A stretch of DNA of 15,815 nt from positions 1-15,815 of the forward strand of contig BNUH01000063.1 in assembly GCA_025997215.1 (NCBI GenBank), read 5' to 3'. Source of the DNA: Clostridia bacterium (GTDB taxonomy: Bacteria > Bacillota_A > Clostridia > Christensenellales > Aristaeellaceae). This document shows positions 1-7,055 of this stretch, in pieces; position 1 is the stretch's first letter, and every line of letters begins with the position of its first letter. The position numbers were made by a program, and so were the translations under genes. The notes under the pieces were generated by a model that searched no databases, was not told the DNA's origin, and saw only the letters and a program-made list of their open reading frames with translations.

Positions 1-126
1 CAACGTCCTATTCGCATGGACGTTGTCCATATATCCACAGCTGCTCTTTTCGCACCTTCCCAGGGCTGACATTTTCACGTGTGAATTAACTCGCTTGAGG
101 GGTGACATAATCACTTGTTATTGACA
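1..126. mobile_element. Probable terminal region of an IS21-like element (partial, enters from the left)
   Basis: No gene is seen here. The stretch carries two imperfect direct repeats, at 63-90 and 99-126, sharing GGG-TGACAT-TCAC-TGT in the same order (19 of 28 positions by eye). Multiple short terminal repeats with a TGACAT...TCAC core are typical of IS21-family ends, and the second repeat finishes in TTGACA, a plausible outer end. Further left, CAACGTCC (1-8) and GGACGTTG (18-25) form a perfect 8-bp hairpin. The transposase genes would lie outside the window. The assignment rests on remembered family resemblance, so confidence is modest. It could also be an unrelated intergenic repeat. Confidence 0.35.
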
Positions 127-151
127 TACCAAAAAATAATTCGCCCAACTG

Positions 152-180
152 TTGCGTTTCGCCGAAAAATAGTGTACAAT
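152..180 (+). promoter_or_regulatory. Sigma-A-type promoter of the SRP RNA gene
   Basis: A -35 box TTGCGT (152-157) and a -10 box TACAAT (175-180) are separated by exactly 17 bp. The predicted start, 7-8 bases after the -10 box, coincides with the first base of the closing helix of the SRP RNA (G188). The agreement of two independent signals is the main support. Confidence 0.75.
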
Positions 181-187
181 GCGCCTT

Positions 188-308
188 GCGGATATGATGA
201 CCGCTGGGTGCCGTGCAAGGTTCCGGCGTGAACCCTGTCAGGGCCGGAAGGCAGCAGCAGTAAGCGATTCGGGGCTTGTGCCGCGGATTGTCTGGCGCGA
301 GTATCCGC
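188..308 (+). ncRNA. ffs: Signal recognition particle RNA, small bacterial (4.5S) type
   Basis: This is the RNA scaffold of the signal recognition particle. It binds Ffh and helps deliver ribosomes making membrane or secreted proteins to FtsY. The domain IV hallmark is at 237-256: GTCAGG, then CCGGAAGG with the GGAA tetraloop at 246-249, then AGCAGC, which forms the internal loop bound by the Ffh M domain. The ends close perfectly, GCGGATA (188-194) pairing with TATCCGC (302-308). The length of about 121 nt fits the small SRP RNA class and leaves no room for the Alu domain of the long Bacillus type. It has its own promoter immediately upstream and a T-run immediately after the closing helix. 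Ends are inferred from the helix and may be off by a few bases. Confidence 0.93.
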
Positions 309-313
309 TTTTT
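302..313 (+). terminator. T-run directly after the closing helix of the SRP RNA
   Basis: The 3' strand of the terminal helix (TATCCGC) is followed at once by TTTTT. A GC-containing helix plus a U-tract would act as an intrinsic terminator. The downstream phosphoesterase ATG lies only 30 bases after the helix, so read-through could supply that gene with a message. Confidence 0.45.
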
Positions 314-338
314 ATTACAAAAATGGCGCGTGAGATTA

Positions 339-1283
339 ATGAAATACGCTGTAATATCGGATATCCATGGTAATATTTATGCTCTAGAAGCAGTTCTTGC
401 GGATGCGAAAGCCCAACAGGTGGACACCTATCTGTTGTTAGGCGACTATACGCGGGATTATTCATGGCCTAATGAGGTCGTTAACACGATTCGCGCGCTG
501 GATAATGCCGTCATCATTCGCGGTAATAATGAGGACTACTTAGCGCAAATGTCTAAGGATCAAACCGCATGGCAATACGAAAATCTTGGCTTGTTTAATT
601 GGAATTGCCGCGAGATTACAACAAATAATTTTGAATATTTGACGTCATTACCGGAATCCGAACGTGTTGTGGATCATGGCGAAACCATCCATCTGTCGCA
701 TATATCCGATATTTTTTTCCGAAAACCTAAGATATCGATTATGTATGCCTCCGATTTTCGGACAGCAATGGAGTCAAAGCCGTTTTCGCACGCACAATAC
801 CAGCAAATGGTGCTGGAAGCCATATTATCTCGTCCAGACGCACTTGCGGATGTCATGGCGCTGCCAAAGGGCGTCTATCTTTATGGGCACAACCACCTCC
901 AATCCCATATCGAGATCGAAGACCGCCTGTTCATCAACCCCGGTTCCAGCGGCGATCAGCTGGATTTTTGTATCGATCCGTCATATACCATACTGGAGTG
1001 GACGCCGCATGGCTGGCGTGTGGAGGAACGCCGCGTTGCATACGATGTGGAGCGTATGCTCAACGATTTCCGCGCGTCGGATCTGTACGCCTTCGCGCCA
1101 GAATTGTGTATTTTGCGTGAGAAATCGACGCTGACTGGCAAAGAATTTGTGGGCTGTTTCCTGAAACATGTGAATGAAACAGGCATCATACATGGCGAAA
1201 CAGGTTTCCCAGTGAGTAATGATATTTGGCATGCGGCTTGGGCCAGTTGGGATATGGATAATTCTAAAGGAGTATCCGCATGA
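339..1283 (+). CDS. Calcineurin-like metallophosphoesterase (YfcE/MJ0936-like)
   Basis: A soluble cytoplasmic hydrolase of phosphate mono- or diesters, 314 aa, with substrate unknown. The metal-binding motifs appear in order: D8-x-H10 in SDIHGN, G35-D36, the GNN-E motif (residues 62-65) and GHNH (183-186), followed by NPGSSG (200-205), the usual end of the Metallophos_2 fold. About 80 residues after the core form an extra C-terminal region that I cannot assign. An in-frame start farther upstream would lie inside the SRP RNA, so I chose the ATG that directly precedes KYAVISDIHGN; no strong Shine-Dalgarno site precedes it. The stop overlaps the next ATG (ATGA), so this gene and the P-loop kinase are probably translationally coupled and work together. 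Family is clear, substrate is not. Confidence 0.9.
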   Translation: MKYAVISDIHGNIYALEAVLADAKAQQVDTYLLLGDYTRDYSWPNEVVNTIRALDNAVIIRGNNEDYLAQMSKDQTAWQYENLGLFNWNCREITTNNFEYLTSLPESERVVDHGETIHLSHISDIFFRKPKISIMYASDFRTAMESKPFSHAQYQQMVLEAILSRPDALADVMALPKGVYLYGHNHLQSHIEIEDRLFINPGSSGDQLDFCIDPSYTILEWTPHGWRVEERRVAYDVERMLNDFRASDLYAFAPELCILREKSTLTGKEFVGCFLKHVNETGIIHGETGFPVSNDIWHAAWASWDMDNSKGVSA

Positions 1284-1948
1284 TTATCAGCGATAAACTC
1301 ATCAAGCACTACCTGAAGCATGTTTTATTTATCAATGGCACTGCCTATGCGGGTAAATCCACCATAGTAAAGATGCTGGCTGATAGATACGGCCTTATTC
1401 AATGCGGCGAGAATTATAATTGCATACCTGAAGGTATAATTACTCCCGAAACAAATCCCAACCTGTGCTACTTTCAGACTATGAAGGATTGGCAGGAATT
1501 TATAAACCGCACACCGGAGCAGTACGATAACTGGATTCAAGGCAGCAGCCGCGAGTTAATAGAATTAGAGATAACATATCTGATGAGTTTGCCAAAGTCC
1601 GGCAATATAATCGTCGATACCAATATCCCAGTCGATGTTTTGCACAAAATAGCCGATTACAACCAGGTTGTGATAATGTTATCCCCACAATCCATGTCAG
1701 TTGACAACTTTTTTAACAGGGATGATCCCGACAAGGCGTTTGTATTGGATCAGATTATGAAATCCCCCGATCCCGACAAAACTATGCGGAATTACCGCGC
1801 ATGCATCGCGAAGATCAATAGCCAGGATCATTATGATGAGTTCGCGAAGAGCGGGTTTTTCACCATCGTGCGGAAGGATACCCAGACAGATACGCGTCTG
1901 GAGACGATGGAGGTCTTGGCGCGGCACTTCGGGCTGGCCGAAAGGTAG
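1280..1948 (+). CDS. P-loop kinase-like NTPase (AAA_33/shikimate-kinase-like fold)
   Basis: A 222-aa P-loop protein with a clear Walker A motif GTAYAGKST (residues 20-28) after a hydrophobic strand (VLFIN). Residues 112-114 (VDT) after a hydrophobic stretch suggest the Walker B or substrate-Asp strand of the nucleotide/shikimate-kinase class. A conserved-looking block, MLSPQSMSV, and the NFFNRDD and SPDPDKT stretches resemble small clostridial AAA-family ATPases of unknown substrate. A strong ribosome site (AAAGGAG, 1266-1272) sits before the ATG, which overlaps the stop of the phosphoesterase. A kinase coupled to a phosphoesterase suggests opposing or sequential phosphoryl transfer on one substrate, but this is inference. 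It ends 3 bases from the convergent DUF4129 gene, with no terminator between them. Confidence 0.82.
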   Translation: MIISDKLIKHYLKHVLFINGTAYAGKSTIVKMLADRYGLIQCGENYNCIPEGIITPETNPNLCYFQTMKDWQEFINRTPEQYDNWIQGSSRELIELEITYLMSLPKSGNIIVDTNIPVDVLHKIADYNQVVIMLSPQSMSVDNFFNRDDPDKAFVLDQIMKSPDPDKTMRNYRACIAKINSQDHYDEFAKSGFFTIVRKDTQTDTRLETMEVLARHFGLAER

Positions 1949-1951
1949 CAC

Positions 1952-3280
1952 TCACCGCCCCTTCTCAAACGCCAACCGCGCGTTCTCGGCTTCAGCGTCG
2001 CTTATGGTTCCATCACTATAACGCGCTGCATCATACGCTGCGGCCAATGCCCCGGCGTCTGCTGGCTCCGCCTTCAGGTCGCCGCGCGCCAATGCTTGGC
2101 GCACCGTCGAGGATTCGGGCAGATCCGCCTTCTTTCGCATGAGCGCCTTGACCGCCAGCCGCACCCGCGCGCGGTTATCCAGTTCACCCCATTTGGGTAA
2201 CCGTTCGCGGCGTGGGATAATGCCGCGCAGCCGTTCGCGCACGTTCCTCGTCAGCTCATCCCAGTCGAGTATGCGTTCGGCCTCATCCGTGTAACCCTGA
2301 TTCAATTCGCTGGCCAGCTTCGCGAACCGCGCTGCTATGCGCTTGAATAGCCTCTTTAGCGCGCGGCCAGCCAACCACAGCAGCACACACACCGCTGCCA
2401 CACCAATAATTATGGCTATGACAATAAATATCTTTTCAAGTATCTGCGCTAACAGGCTAGGCTCGGCAGCCTCACCGAGACCCTCGAGCGACATCTCGCC
2501 GCCGCCTCCACCCGAACCTTCAGTACCTTGCGCGAATTCAAATTTAGAAAATATCCACATAATTCCCGCTATTATATAACCAAACCCCAGCTTGACCACC
2601 CGCGCGATCCCACCGATGTTGGCGATCCCGACGGTCAACACCGCTGCACCTAGCACCAGCAATACATTTCGCCGACGTATAGTTACACTGGTTGAACCTG
2701 TCCGGCGTGACGCCGCGCCGTTAGCCAGCGTATTCTCGTTCATTCTCAACGCTGTGAGCAGGAAGTAGGCCGGGGCGATGATGTTCAGCATCAACTTGAC
2801 TGACCCAGGCAGGTTTTCCATGACGGGCAAGCGTATCAACAACGCTATGAGCGCGTGCACTCCCGCCAGCGCCATCCACATTACAGGCGAAAACTCTAAC
2901 CCCGGCGGCTTCGACGAGGCCCGAAGCCCCACAAACCACACCGCAAACAGCTTAACCGCATACACTATCCCCCACCACGCGCGGAACATATGCACAGCAT
3001 CCGGTGCCATGAACGCCGCGATTATTGGCAGCAACCCGGCCAAGCCCGTCCAAAGTCGTTGTTTCGGAATAAATATACCTACATAAAATCCCATCGACAG
3101 CGCACCAGTATACAATCCCAGCACCAACAGCCAGTCGTTGGCTGAATCACTGATTAGTGTGGATGCCGACAGAATTATTATGATTGGCGCACAACCAAAC
3201 AGCAGCATCAGCCATGTGACGATACGCTCCGCAAGGCGGTGGGTTAAGGGAACCTTAGCATTCACACCAACAGCCTCCAT
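1952..3280 (-). CDS. Polytopic membrane protein with DUF4129-like C-terminus (TgpA-like, no transglutaminase domain)
   Basis: 442 aa. I count about eight hydrophobic segments in residues 20-246, then a short Gly-rich loop (about 250-282, with five consecutive glycines), one more membrane helix (283-306) and a basic cytoplasmic tail. The tail (about 370-440) has the Arg/Ala-rich helices and the AYDAARYSDG motif typical of DUF4129. In MoxR-DUF58 operons the third gene is normally a TgpA-type protein carrying an extracytoplasmic transglutaminase-like domain exactly where this protein has only the short loop. The protein may therefore be a non-enzymatic membrane partner of MoxR and DUF58. The start directly follows the DUF58 stop with no gap, indicating coupled translation; it is the last gene of the operon. 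Confidence 0.8.
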   Translation of the reverse strand: MEAVGVNAKVPLTHRLAERIVTWLMLLFGCAPIIIILSASTLISDSANDWLLVLGLYTGALSMGFYVGIFIPKQRLWTGLAGLLPIIAAFMAPDAVHMFRAWWGIVYAVKLFAVWFVGLRASSKPPGLEFSPVMWMALAGVHALIALLIRLPVMENLPGSVKLMLNIIAPAYFLLTALRMNENTLANGAASRRTGSTSVTIRRRNVLLVLGAAVLTVGIANIGGIARVVKLGFGYIIAGIMWIFSKFEFAQGTEGSGGGGGEMSLEGLGEAAEPSLLAQILEKIFIVIAIIIGVAAVCVLLWLAGRALKRLFKRIAARFAKLASELNQGYTDEAERILDWDELTRNVRERLRGIIPRRERLPKWGELDNRARVRLAVKALMRKKADLPESSTVRQALARGDLKAEPADAGALAAAYDAARYSDGTISDAEAENARLAFEKGR

Positions 3281-4366
3281 TTATTCCAGAATATCCAGAG
3301 CAACGGAATTCCCCATGGCTCGCAGTCCGGCGATGCGCTCCTGGATTAAATCACTATCATAACATGATAATATTAATATATCCATACCTGTTATTCTACC
3401 TAAGTCATCTATGAATGTCGGGAAATTCCGCGCGCGCTTAACCACCAGACGCGCCAGCGCGTCCAGCACCGCCTCCGCTTGTTGCTGCGAACGCCTCGGC
3501 TGGATAACCAGCGGCGCGGTTTCGCCAAATGTCGGCGCGTTGCACGCGAATCCCGCTTCCAACCCTGCCTCCAGCATCCGCAGGGTTAGCGATGCGGCCA
3601 GCGAGATGCCGTGCTCGATGCGCGACTGCTCATAATCCATCAGGTCGGTCCACTGATGCTCCTTGGTTTGTACATTTAGTATAACTAGTAGCCTCGGATC
3701 CGACGTGAAATCATGTGTCTTGACCTGCAGCGTGCCCATCCGTGCCGTCGCAGCCCAGTGTACATCCCGTTGTGCGTCGCCCGCTTGATACGGTCTGATC
3801 CCCGAGACCAGAAAGGGATCCTGCACGATCCAACGTTTTACCGTTAAATCACCCTGCCATCGCGACGAAGGTATACCCCACTCGCTGCCGTCCAGCAGCG
3901 CGGGATACACAGTCACCGCCGCGCCCGTATCCAGCGTGGCCGTCCACTGCGACAGCCCGAATAGATCGCCGCCCGTCATTGCGACCGAACCAACCGGGTA
4001 GTATCCCCGGCGAGCCAATTTTACCCTATGTCTACGGGTTATCTGGGCGAATATGCCTACATAAAAACTGCTCCGATGGTATTGATCGCCTTCTATTTCA
4101 CGTTCATCATCTTTATTTGTTGATAATATCTTTGAATTCTCAAATATTAGGAACGGCGACATCCGCGATTCAACCCGCAGCCAGGGTACGGGCAACAACT
4201 TCGCGTTGCGGATTACCTCCACCAACTCGACGGTTTCGCCCTCAAACGCGTGGGTTTTGCTGAACGCCCGCCGATATGTCAGCCCACGCTTACCCGTCAC
4301 CCGGAACACGAACGACTGCAGCGTGCCTAACAGCAAGGCCGACGCGCCCAGCCTCAACGCGTCCAT
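3281..4366 (-). CDS. DUF58 domain protein (MoxR-associated, vWA-like fold)
   Basis: 361 aa, 3 bases after the MoxR stop and directly abutting the next gene. The DUF58 signature lies in the middle: GIRPYQAGDAQRDVHW followed by TARMGTLQVKTHD, the G-R-Y-GD-R-hW-A-aR-L pattern of the family. An N-terminal hydrophobic stretch (about 6-22) probably anchors it, and the next 150 residues are beta-rich as usual for the region before DUF58. The C-terminal third has alternating hydrophobic strands (LLVILNV, MDILILSC) consistent with a von Willebrand A-like fold. DUF58 proteins are thought to work with MoxR ATPases as a chaperone-like system for envelope or metal-containing proteins. The exact client is unknown here. 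Confidence 0.88.
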   Translation of the reverse strand: MDALRLGASALLLGTLQSFVFRVTGKRGLTYRRAFSKTHAFEGETVELVEVIRNAKLLPVPWLRVESRMSPFLIFENSKILSTNKDDEREIEGDQYHRSSFYVGIFAQITRRHRVKLARRGYYPVGSVAMTGGDLFGLSQWTATLDTGAAVTVYPALLDGSEWGIPSSRWQGDLTVKRWIVQDPFLVSGIRPYQAGDAQRDVHWAATARMGTLQVKTHDFTSDPRLLVILNVQTKEHQWTDLMDYEQSRIEHGISLAASLTLRMLEAGLEAGFACNAPTFGETAPLVIQPRRSQQQAEAVLDALARLVVKRARNFPTFIDDLGRITGMDILILSCYDSDLIQERIAGLRAMGNSVALDILE

Positions 4367-4369
4367 ATT

Positions 4370-5335
4370 TTACCGCGCCTCGGTGGGCACGGGCACCGCG
4401 CGCAGGCAGTCCTCCACGACTAAGTCGGATGCGTTCGCCCGGCCGTACATCCCGTGCACGATGATTCGGTGTGCGAGCACAACCGGAGCCAGCGCTTGCA
4501 CGTCGTCAGGGGTAATGAATGATCGGCCGTTCACCAGCGCGAACGCCTGACTTGCCCTCAATAATGCCAGCGCGCCGCGCGTTGACACGCCCAGTTGAAC
4601 CGATTCCGCAACCCGTGTTCGTTCAACCAACGAAATAATATAACTCAATATAGGTTCTGAAGCCACAACGGTTCGCGCCAATGCCTGAACCGCGAGCAGC
4701 TCATCCCGCGAAGCTACGGATTCAATATGCGTTATAGGATCATCATGGATATAACGTTCGAGCACCTGTTGAGACTCCAGCGTGCTGGGATACCCCAGCT
4801 TCATCCGGATGAGGAACCGATCCAGCTGCGCCTCCGGCAGTGGAAATGTGCCCTGTATTTCCACAGGATTTTGTGTAGCTACTACAAAAAACGGCGCGTC
4901 CAGCGGCCTTGTCACTCCATCCACCGTGACCTGCGATTCCTCCATGACCTCCAGCAGCGCGGACTGGGTGCGCGGCGTCGCGCGGTTGATCTCGTCGGCC
5001 AACAGCAGGTTGGTGAACGCCGGGCCTGGCCTGAACGAGAATTCTGCGTCCTTCGGGCTGAATACGCTCATGCCCGTCACATCCGAGGGCAGGAGGTCCG
5101 GCGTGAACTGCACCCGCGCAAACTTCAGCGACAGCGACCGCGCGAGCGCCTTGGCCAGCATGGTCTTGCCCGTGCCCGGCACATCCTCGAGCAGCACATG
5201 TCCGCGTGCGATCAGCGCGGTGATGAGCAGGTTGATCTCTCGCTCTTTTCCTACTATTACGGTGGAAATATTCCGTCGTATCCGCGCTACGAACTCCCTC
5301 GTCCGTTCAACATCCATAATATTTACATCATTCAT
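4370..5335 (-). CDS. MoxR-family AAA+ ATPase
   Basis: 321 aa, cytoplasmic. Walker A is LLEDVPGTGKT (48-58), with the Asp variant common in MoxR; Walker B is LLLADEINRA (110-119); sensor 1 lies in ATQNP (153-157), followed by the PLPEAQLDRF motif (165-174) highly typical of MoxR proteins. STRG (251-254) corresponds to the sensor 2 region, and the lid domain follows to the end. MoxR proteins use ATP to remodel or activate partner proteins, usually with vWA/DUF58 partners encoded next door, as here. A second in-frame ATG six codons downstream (MDVERTREF) is an alternative start; neither has a strong Shine-Dalgarno site. It lies 3 bases after the YhhN stop and 3 before the DUF58 start. Confidence 0.94.
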   Translation of the reverse strand: MNDVNIMDVERTREFVARIRRNISTVIVGKEREINLLITALIARGHVLLEDVPGTGKTMLAKALARSLSLKFARVQFTPDLLPSDVTGMSVFSPKDAEFSFRPGPAFTNLLLADEINRATPRTQSALLEVMEESQVTVDGVTRPLDAPFFVVATQNPVEIQGTFPLPEAQLDRFLIRMKLGYPSTLESQQVLERYIHDDPITHIESVASRDELLAVQALARTVVASEPILSYIISLVERTRVAESVQLGVSTRGALALLRASQAFALVNGRSFITPDDVQALAPVVLAHRIIVHGMYGRANASDLVVEDCLRAVPVPTEAR

Positions 5336-5338
5336 CGA

Positions 5339-5983
5339 CTATAATCCAATCACATTAGCCACACTAGAAACATCAGGTGTTCGTAACATCCACATTCCAA
5401 TAAGCAACAATAATTGCGCTGGCGCATACGTGGCCCAGACAGCGATGGGCTGCCATGAGTACCGCCAGTCGCGGAACCACTCGAACGCGATCATCCCATC
5501 CGACAGCACGAATAGCACGCCGCCCAGCGCGAGCGGCCAGACGAATCCATCCAGCCGCACCGCGCATGCCCAGGCCAGGCAGCACATCACAAACAACAGC
5601 AGCGAGTACGCCAGCGACGCGAACCTGAGCTGCACAGGCTGGCTGCTGCGCCAGCAAACCAGAAGCCACAGCACGATCCCGGCCGCTGCGAACGCCGCCA
5701 GCATCACGCTCGTCCTCCACCCGTCGCGCGGCCAGGCCTTCAGATACAACGTAAACGCCACAATGTAGCACAAATGTGCCACCGCAAAGAACCCCAACCC
5801 CCACAAACTGGGTTCCTTCATCATTCTGGTCAGCGGCTCAAATCCAGCCAGCGTCGCGTCGCCCAGCCACGAGAACACCAGCGCGGCCACCGCGAACCAA
5901 TACGCGGGGGCTTGGCGCAGCATTGCCAGCACGAACGCGGCCGCCACGAGCAGGCCGGTGAAGAGCAGCTTCCAGAACGTCAT
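5339..5983 (-). CDS. YhhN/TMEM86 family membrane protein (putative lysoplasmalogenase)
   Basis: 214 aa, almost entirely hydrophobic, with about eight membrane helices. Family marks are FSWLGDATL (37-45), the GLGFFAVAHLCYIVAF block (62-77), LFVLSDGMIAF (157-167) and TYAPAQLLLLIG near the end. The two Asp residues in the GD (42) and SD (162) motifs match the acidic positions thought to be catalytic. Characterised members hydrolyse the vinyl-ether bond of lysoplasmalogen; whether this bacterium makes plasmalogens cannot be told from the window, though many anaerobes do. The gene sits 2 bases after the isomerase and 3 before moxR, within the operon. Family good, reaction inferred. Confidence 0.85.
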   Translation of the reverse strand: MTFWKLLFTGLLVAAAFVLAMLRQAPAYWFAVAALVFSWLGDATLAGFEPLTRMMKEPSLWGLGFFAVAHLCYIVAFTLYLKAWPRDGWRTSVMLAAFAAAGIVLWLLVCWRSSQPVQLRFASLAYSLLLFVMCCLAWACAVRLDGFVWPLALGGVLFVLSDGMIAFEWFRDWRYSWQPIAVWATYAPAQLLLLIGMWMLRTPDVSSVANVIGL

Positions 5984-5985
5984 AG

Positions 5986-6708
5986 TTATTTCTCCAGACC
6001 CTCTACATATTTATAACAAATTTCCGCTTCATCCAGACCCGAAGGCGTGAGCGTTTCACTCTCGACGACCAGCTCGACGCCCAGTTCACGCGCCAGTTTC
6101 CACACCTCGGCCACGGGTGCCACGCCCAATCCCAACGGAGTGCCTTCACCGCCCGCCGTGCCGTCCTTAATGTGAACCACAGGCACCCTCGGCTCAAGCG
6201 ACCTGACCAGTGCTATTGGATCTTTACCCGCCACGAACGCCCAATATGTATCGATTTCCAGGAAAATATTCGTGCGCGCGACCAGCTCATCGAACGGAAT
6301 TATCCCGTCGTCATTTGGTAAAAATTCATGCTGATGGTTATGGTATCCCAACGAAATCCCTTCAGCGGCCAGCTTTGGCTGAACATCGTTCAGCACGCCG
6401 ACAACTTCGTCGATCTTAGACTCGGTAGACAGATCCGCCCACGGAACGATTATGCGGGTATTACCAATGCCCTTGTGGAATTTGATAGTCGCATCAAGGT
6501 TATCCACCAATTCAGACCAGCCGGTATGCGTGCCGGACACTTTCAAGCCCGCATCGATCAGCATTTGCTTAACTTCGGTCGCGCAATGGCCGAAAAACCC
6601 AGCGAATTCCACATTGTCATAGCCGATAGCGGCGACTTTTTTGAGCGCGCCGGCCAGGTCGTCCTTAGTGATGTCGCGCACGGAGTACATTTGCAGTCCC
6701 AGGTGCAT
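5986..6708 (-). CDS. Sugar phosphate isomerase/epimerase (xylose-isomerase-like TIM barrel)
   Basis: 240 aa; first gene of the five-gene operon. The LGLQMYSVRD start, IGYDNVEFAGF (28-38), GYHNHQHEF (121-129), LEIDTYWAF (150-158), VHIKDG (178-183) and VVESE (214-218) follow the order of the AP-endonuclease-2/IolE-like TIM-barrel family. The Glu, His, Asp and Glu residues in these motifs would hold the divalent metal. Members act on keto/aldo sugars, inososes or 3-keto-glycosides, and the substrate here is not predictable. A very strong ribosome site (AAGGAGGG, 6714-6721 on the opposite strand) precedes the ATG, and a clear promoter lies just upstream. It is slightly shorter than typical members but appears complete. 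Confidence 0.9.
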   Translation of the reverse strand: MHLGLQMYSVRDITKDDLAGALKKVAAIGYDNVEFAGFFGHCATEVKQMLIDAGLKVSGTHTGWSELVDNLDATIKFHKGIGNTRIIVPWADLSTESKIDEVVGVLNDVQPKLAAEGISLGYHNHQHEFLPNDDGIIPFDELVARTNIFLEIDTYWAFVAGKDPIALVRSLEPRVPVVHIKDGTAGGEGTPLGLGVAPVAEVWKLARELGVELVVESETLTPSGLDEAEICYKYVEGLEK

Positions 6709-6720
6709 ATGGATCCCTCC

Positions 6721-6769
6721 TTGAATTATTTCATATCCACATCATACCAGGGTTTTGGAAATAATTCAA
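6721..6769. repeat. Perfect 12-bp inverted repeat bracketing the operon promoter
   Basis: TTGAATTATTTC (6721-6732) and its exact reverse complement GAAATAATTCAA (6758-6769) enclose 25 bases that contain the -10 box. One half covers the -35 box, the other lies just past the predicted start of transcription, next to the Shine-Dalgarno site. It could be a paired operator for a repressor, a small mobile-element remnant, or a 5' RNA hairpin if transcription starts farther upstream. Confidence 0.7.
6741..6769 (-). promoter_or_regulatory. Promoter of the isomerase-YhhN-MoxR-DUF58-DUF4129 operon
   Basis: On the minus strand, a -35 box TTGAAT (6769-6764) and a -10 box TATGAT (6746-6741) are separated by 17 bp, with TGG directly before the -10 box (an extended -10). 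Transcription would start near 6734, giving a short leader of about 25 bases before the ATG at 6708. The boxes lie inside a perfect inverted repeat, so repression or activation by a DNA-binding dimer is likely but unproven. Confidence 0.72.
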
Positions 6770-6777
6770 ACATCTTT

Positions 6778-6967
6778 CCCCTGCGGGGGGGCTGGGGGGC
6801 GTCCTCTGCGGAGGGGCTTGCCCCAACTGCGGTTGGGGACTTGTTACTTTTCCCGTCCGTGGGAAAAGTAACCAAAAGGACGGCCAGGGAGGGAGGGAAT
6901 TGTTCCCTCCCTCCCTGGACCCTCCCTCCTCAATGTTGGCTTCGCTGGTTGGTCTATGACCAACGTT
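6778..6967 (+). ncRNA. Left hairpin array of copy A (H1-H6), possible structured RNA
   Basis: Successive hairpins read on the plus strand: H1 CCCC-TGCG-GGGG (6778-6789); H2 CCTC-TGCG-GAGG (6803-6814); H3 CCCCAAC-TGCG-GTTGGGG (6821-6838); H4 with 12-bp arms GTTACTTTTCCC and GGGAAAAGTAAC (6843-6872); H5 with perfect 16-bp arms at 6884-6899 and 6903-6918 around loop TTG; H6 GTTGGTC-TAT-GACCAAC (6948-6964). H6 competes with an alternative stem, AATGTTGG (6932-6939) with CCAACGTT (6960-6967). Three loops are of UNCG type closed by C-G. Expression is not shown by the sequence; an RNA role is inferred from the loops and paired changes. Confidence 0.55.
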
Positions 6968-7055
6968 CAATTGAGTTACAGGCACAATATTGCATGGTTT
7001 TTGTGGCTTCGCGGCGAGGTAGTCGTACTGGCGAGGCTTGTTATCATCATAATAG

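Noticed and set aside
121..149. TTGACA at 121-126 as a -35 box
   Set aside because: No -10 box lies at 16-18 bp spacing; the 152-180 pair fits the RNA start exactly.
276..338. Upstream in-frame extension of the phosphoesterase
   Set aside because: The extra residues are encoded inside the SRP RNA; the family fold starts at MKYAVISD.
4782..5768. Long plus-strand frame (328 codons) opposite moxR and the YhhN gene
   Set aside because: Antisense shadow of two well-supported genes, with Ser/Thr/Arg-rich composition and no domain.
6721..6769. Target-site duplication of copy A
   Set aside because: The two flanks share only a short AATTC-like match, and the inverted repeat here is one-sided, so it is not a duplication.
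6731..6985. Open frame on the minus strand through the left hairpin array (contains FWLLFPRTGKVTSPQPQLGQ)
   Set aside because: It is a translation of the hairpin repeat; the same peptide recurs from copy B at 14135-14353. No ribosome site fits and the conservation follows base pairing, not codons.
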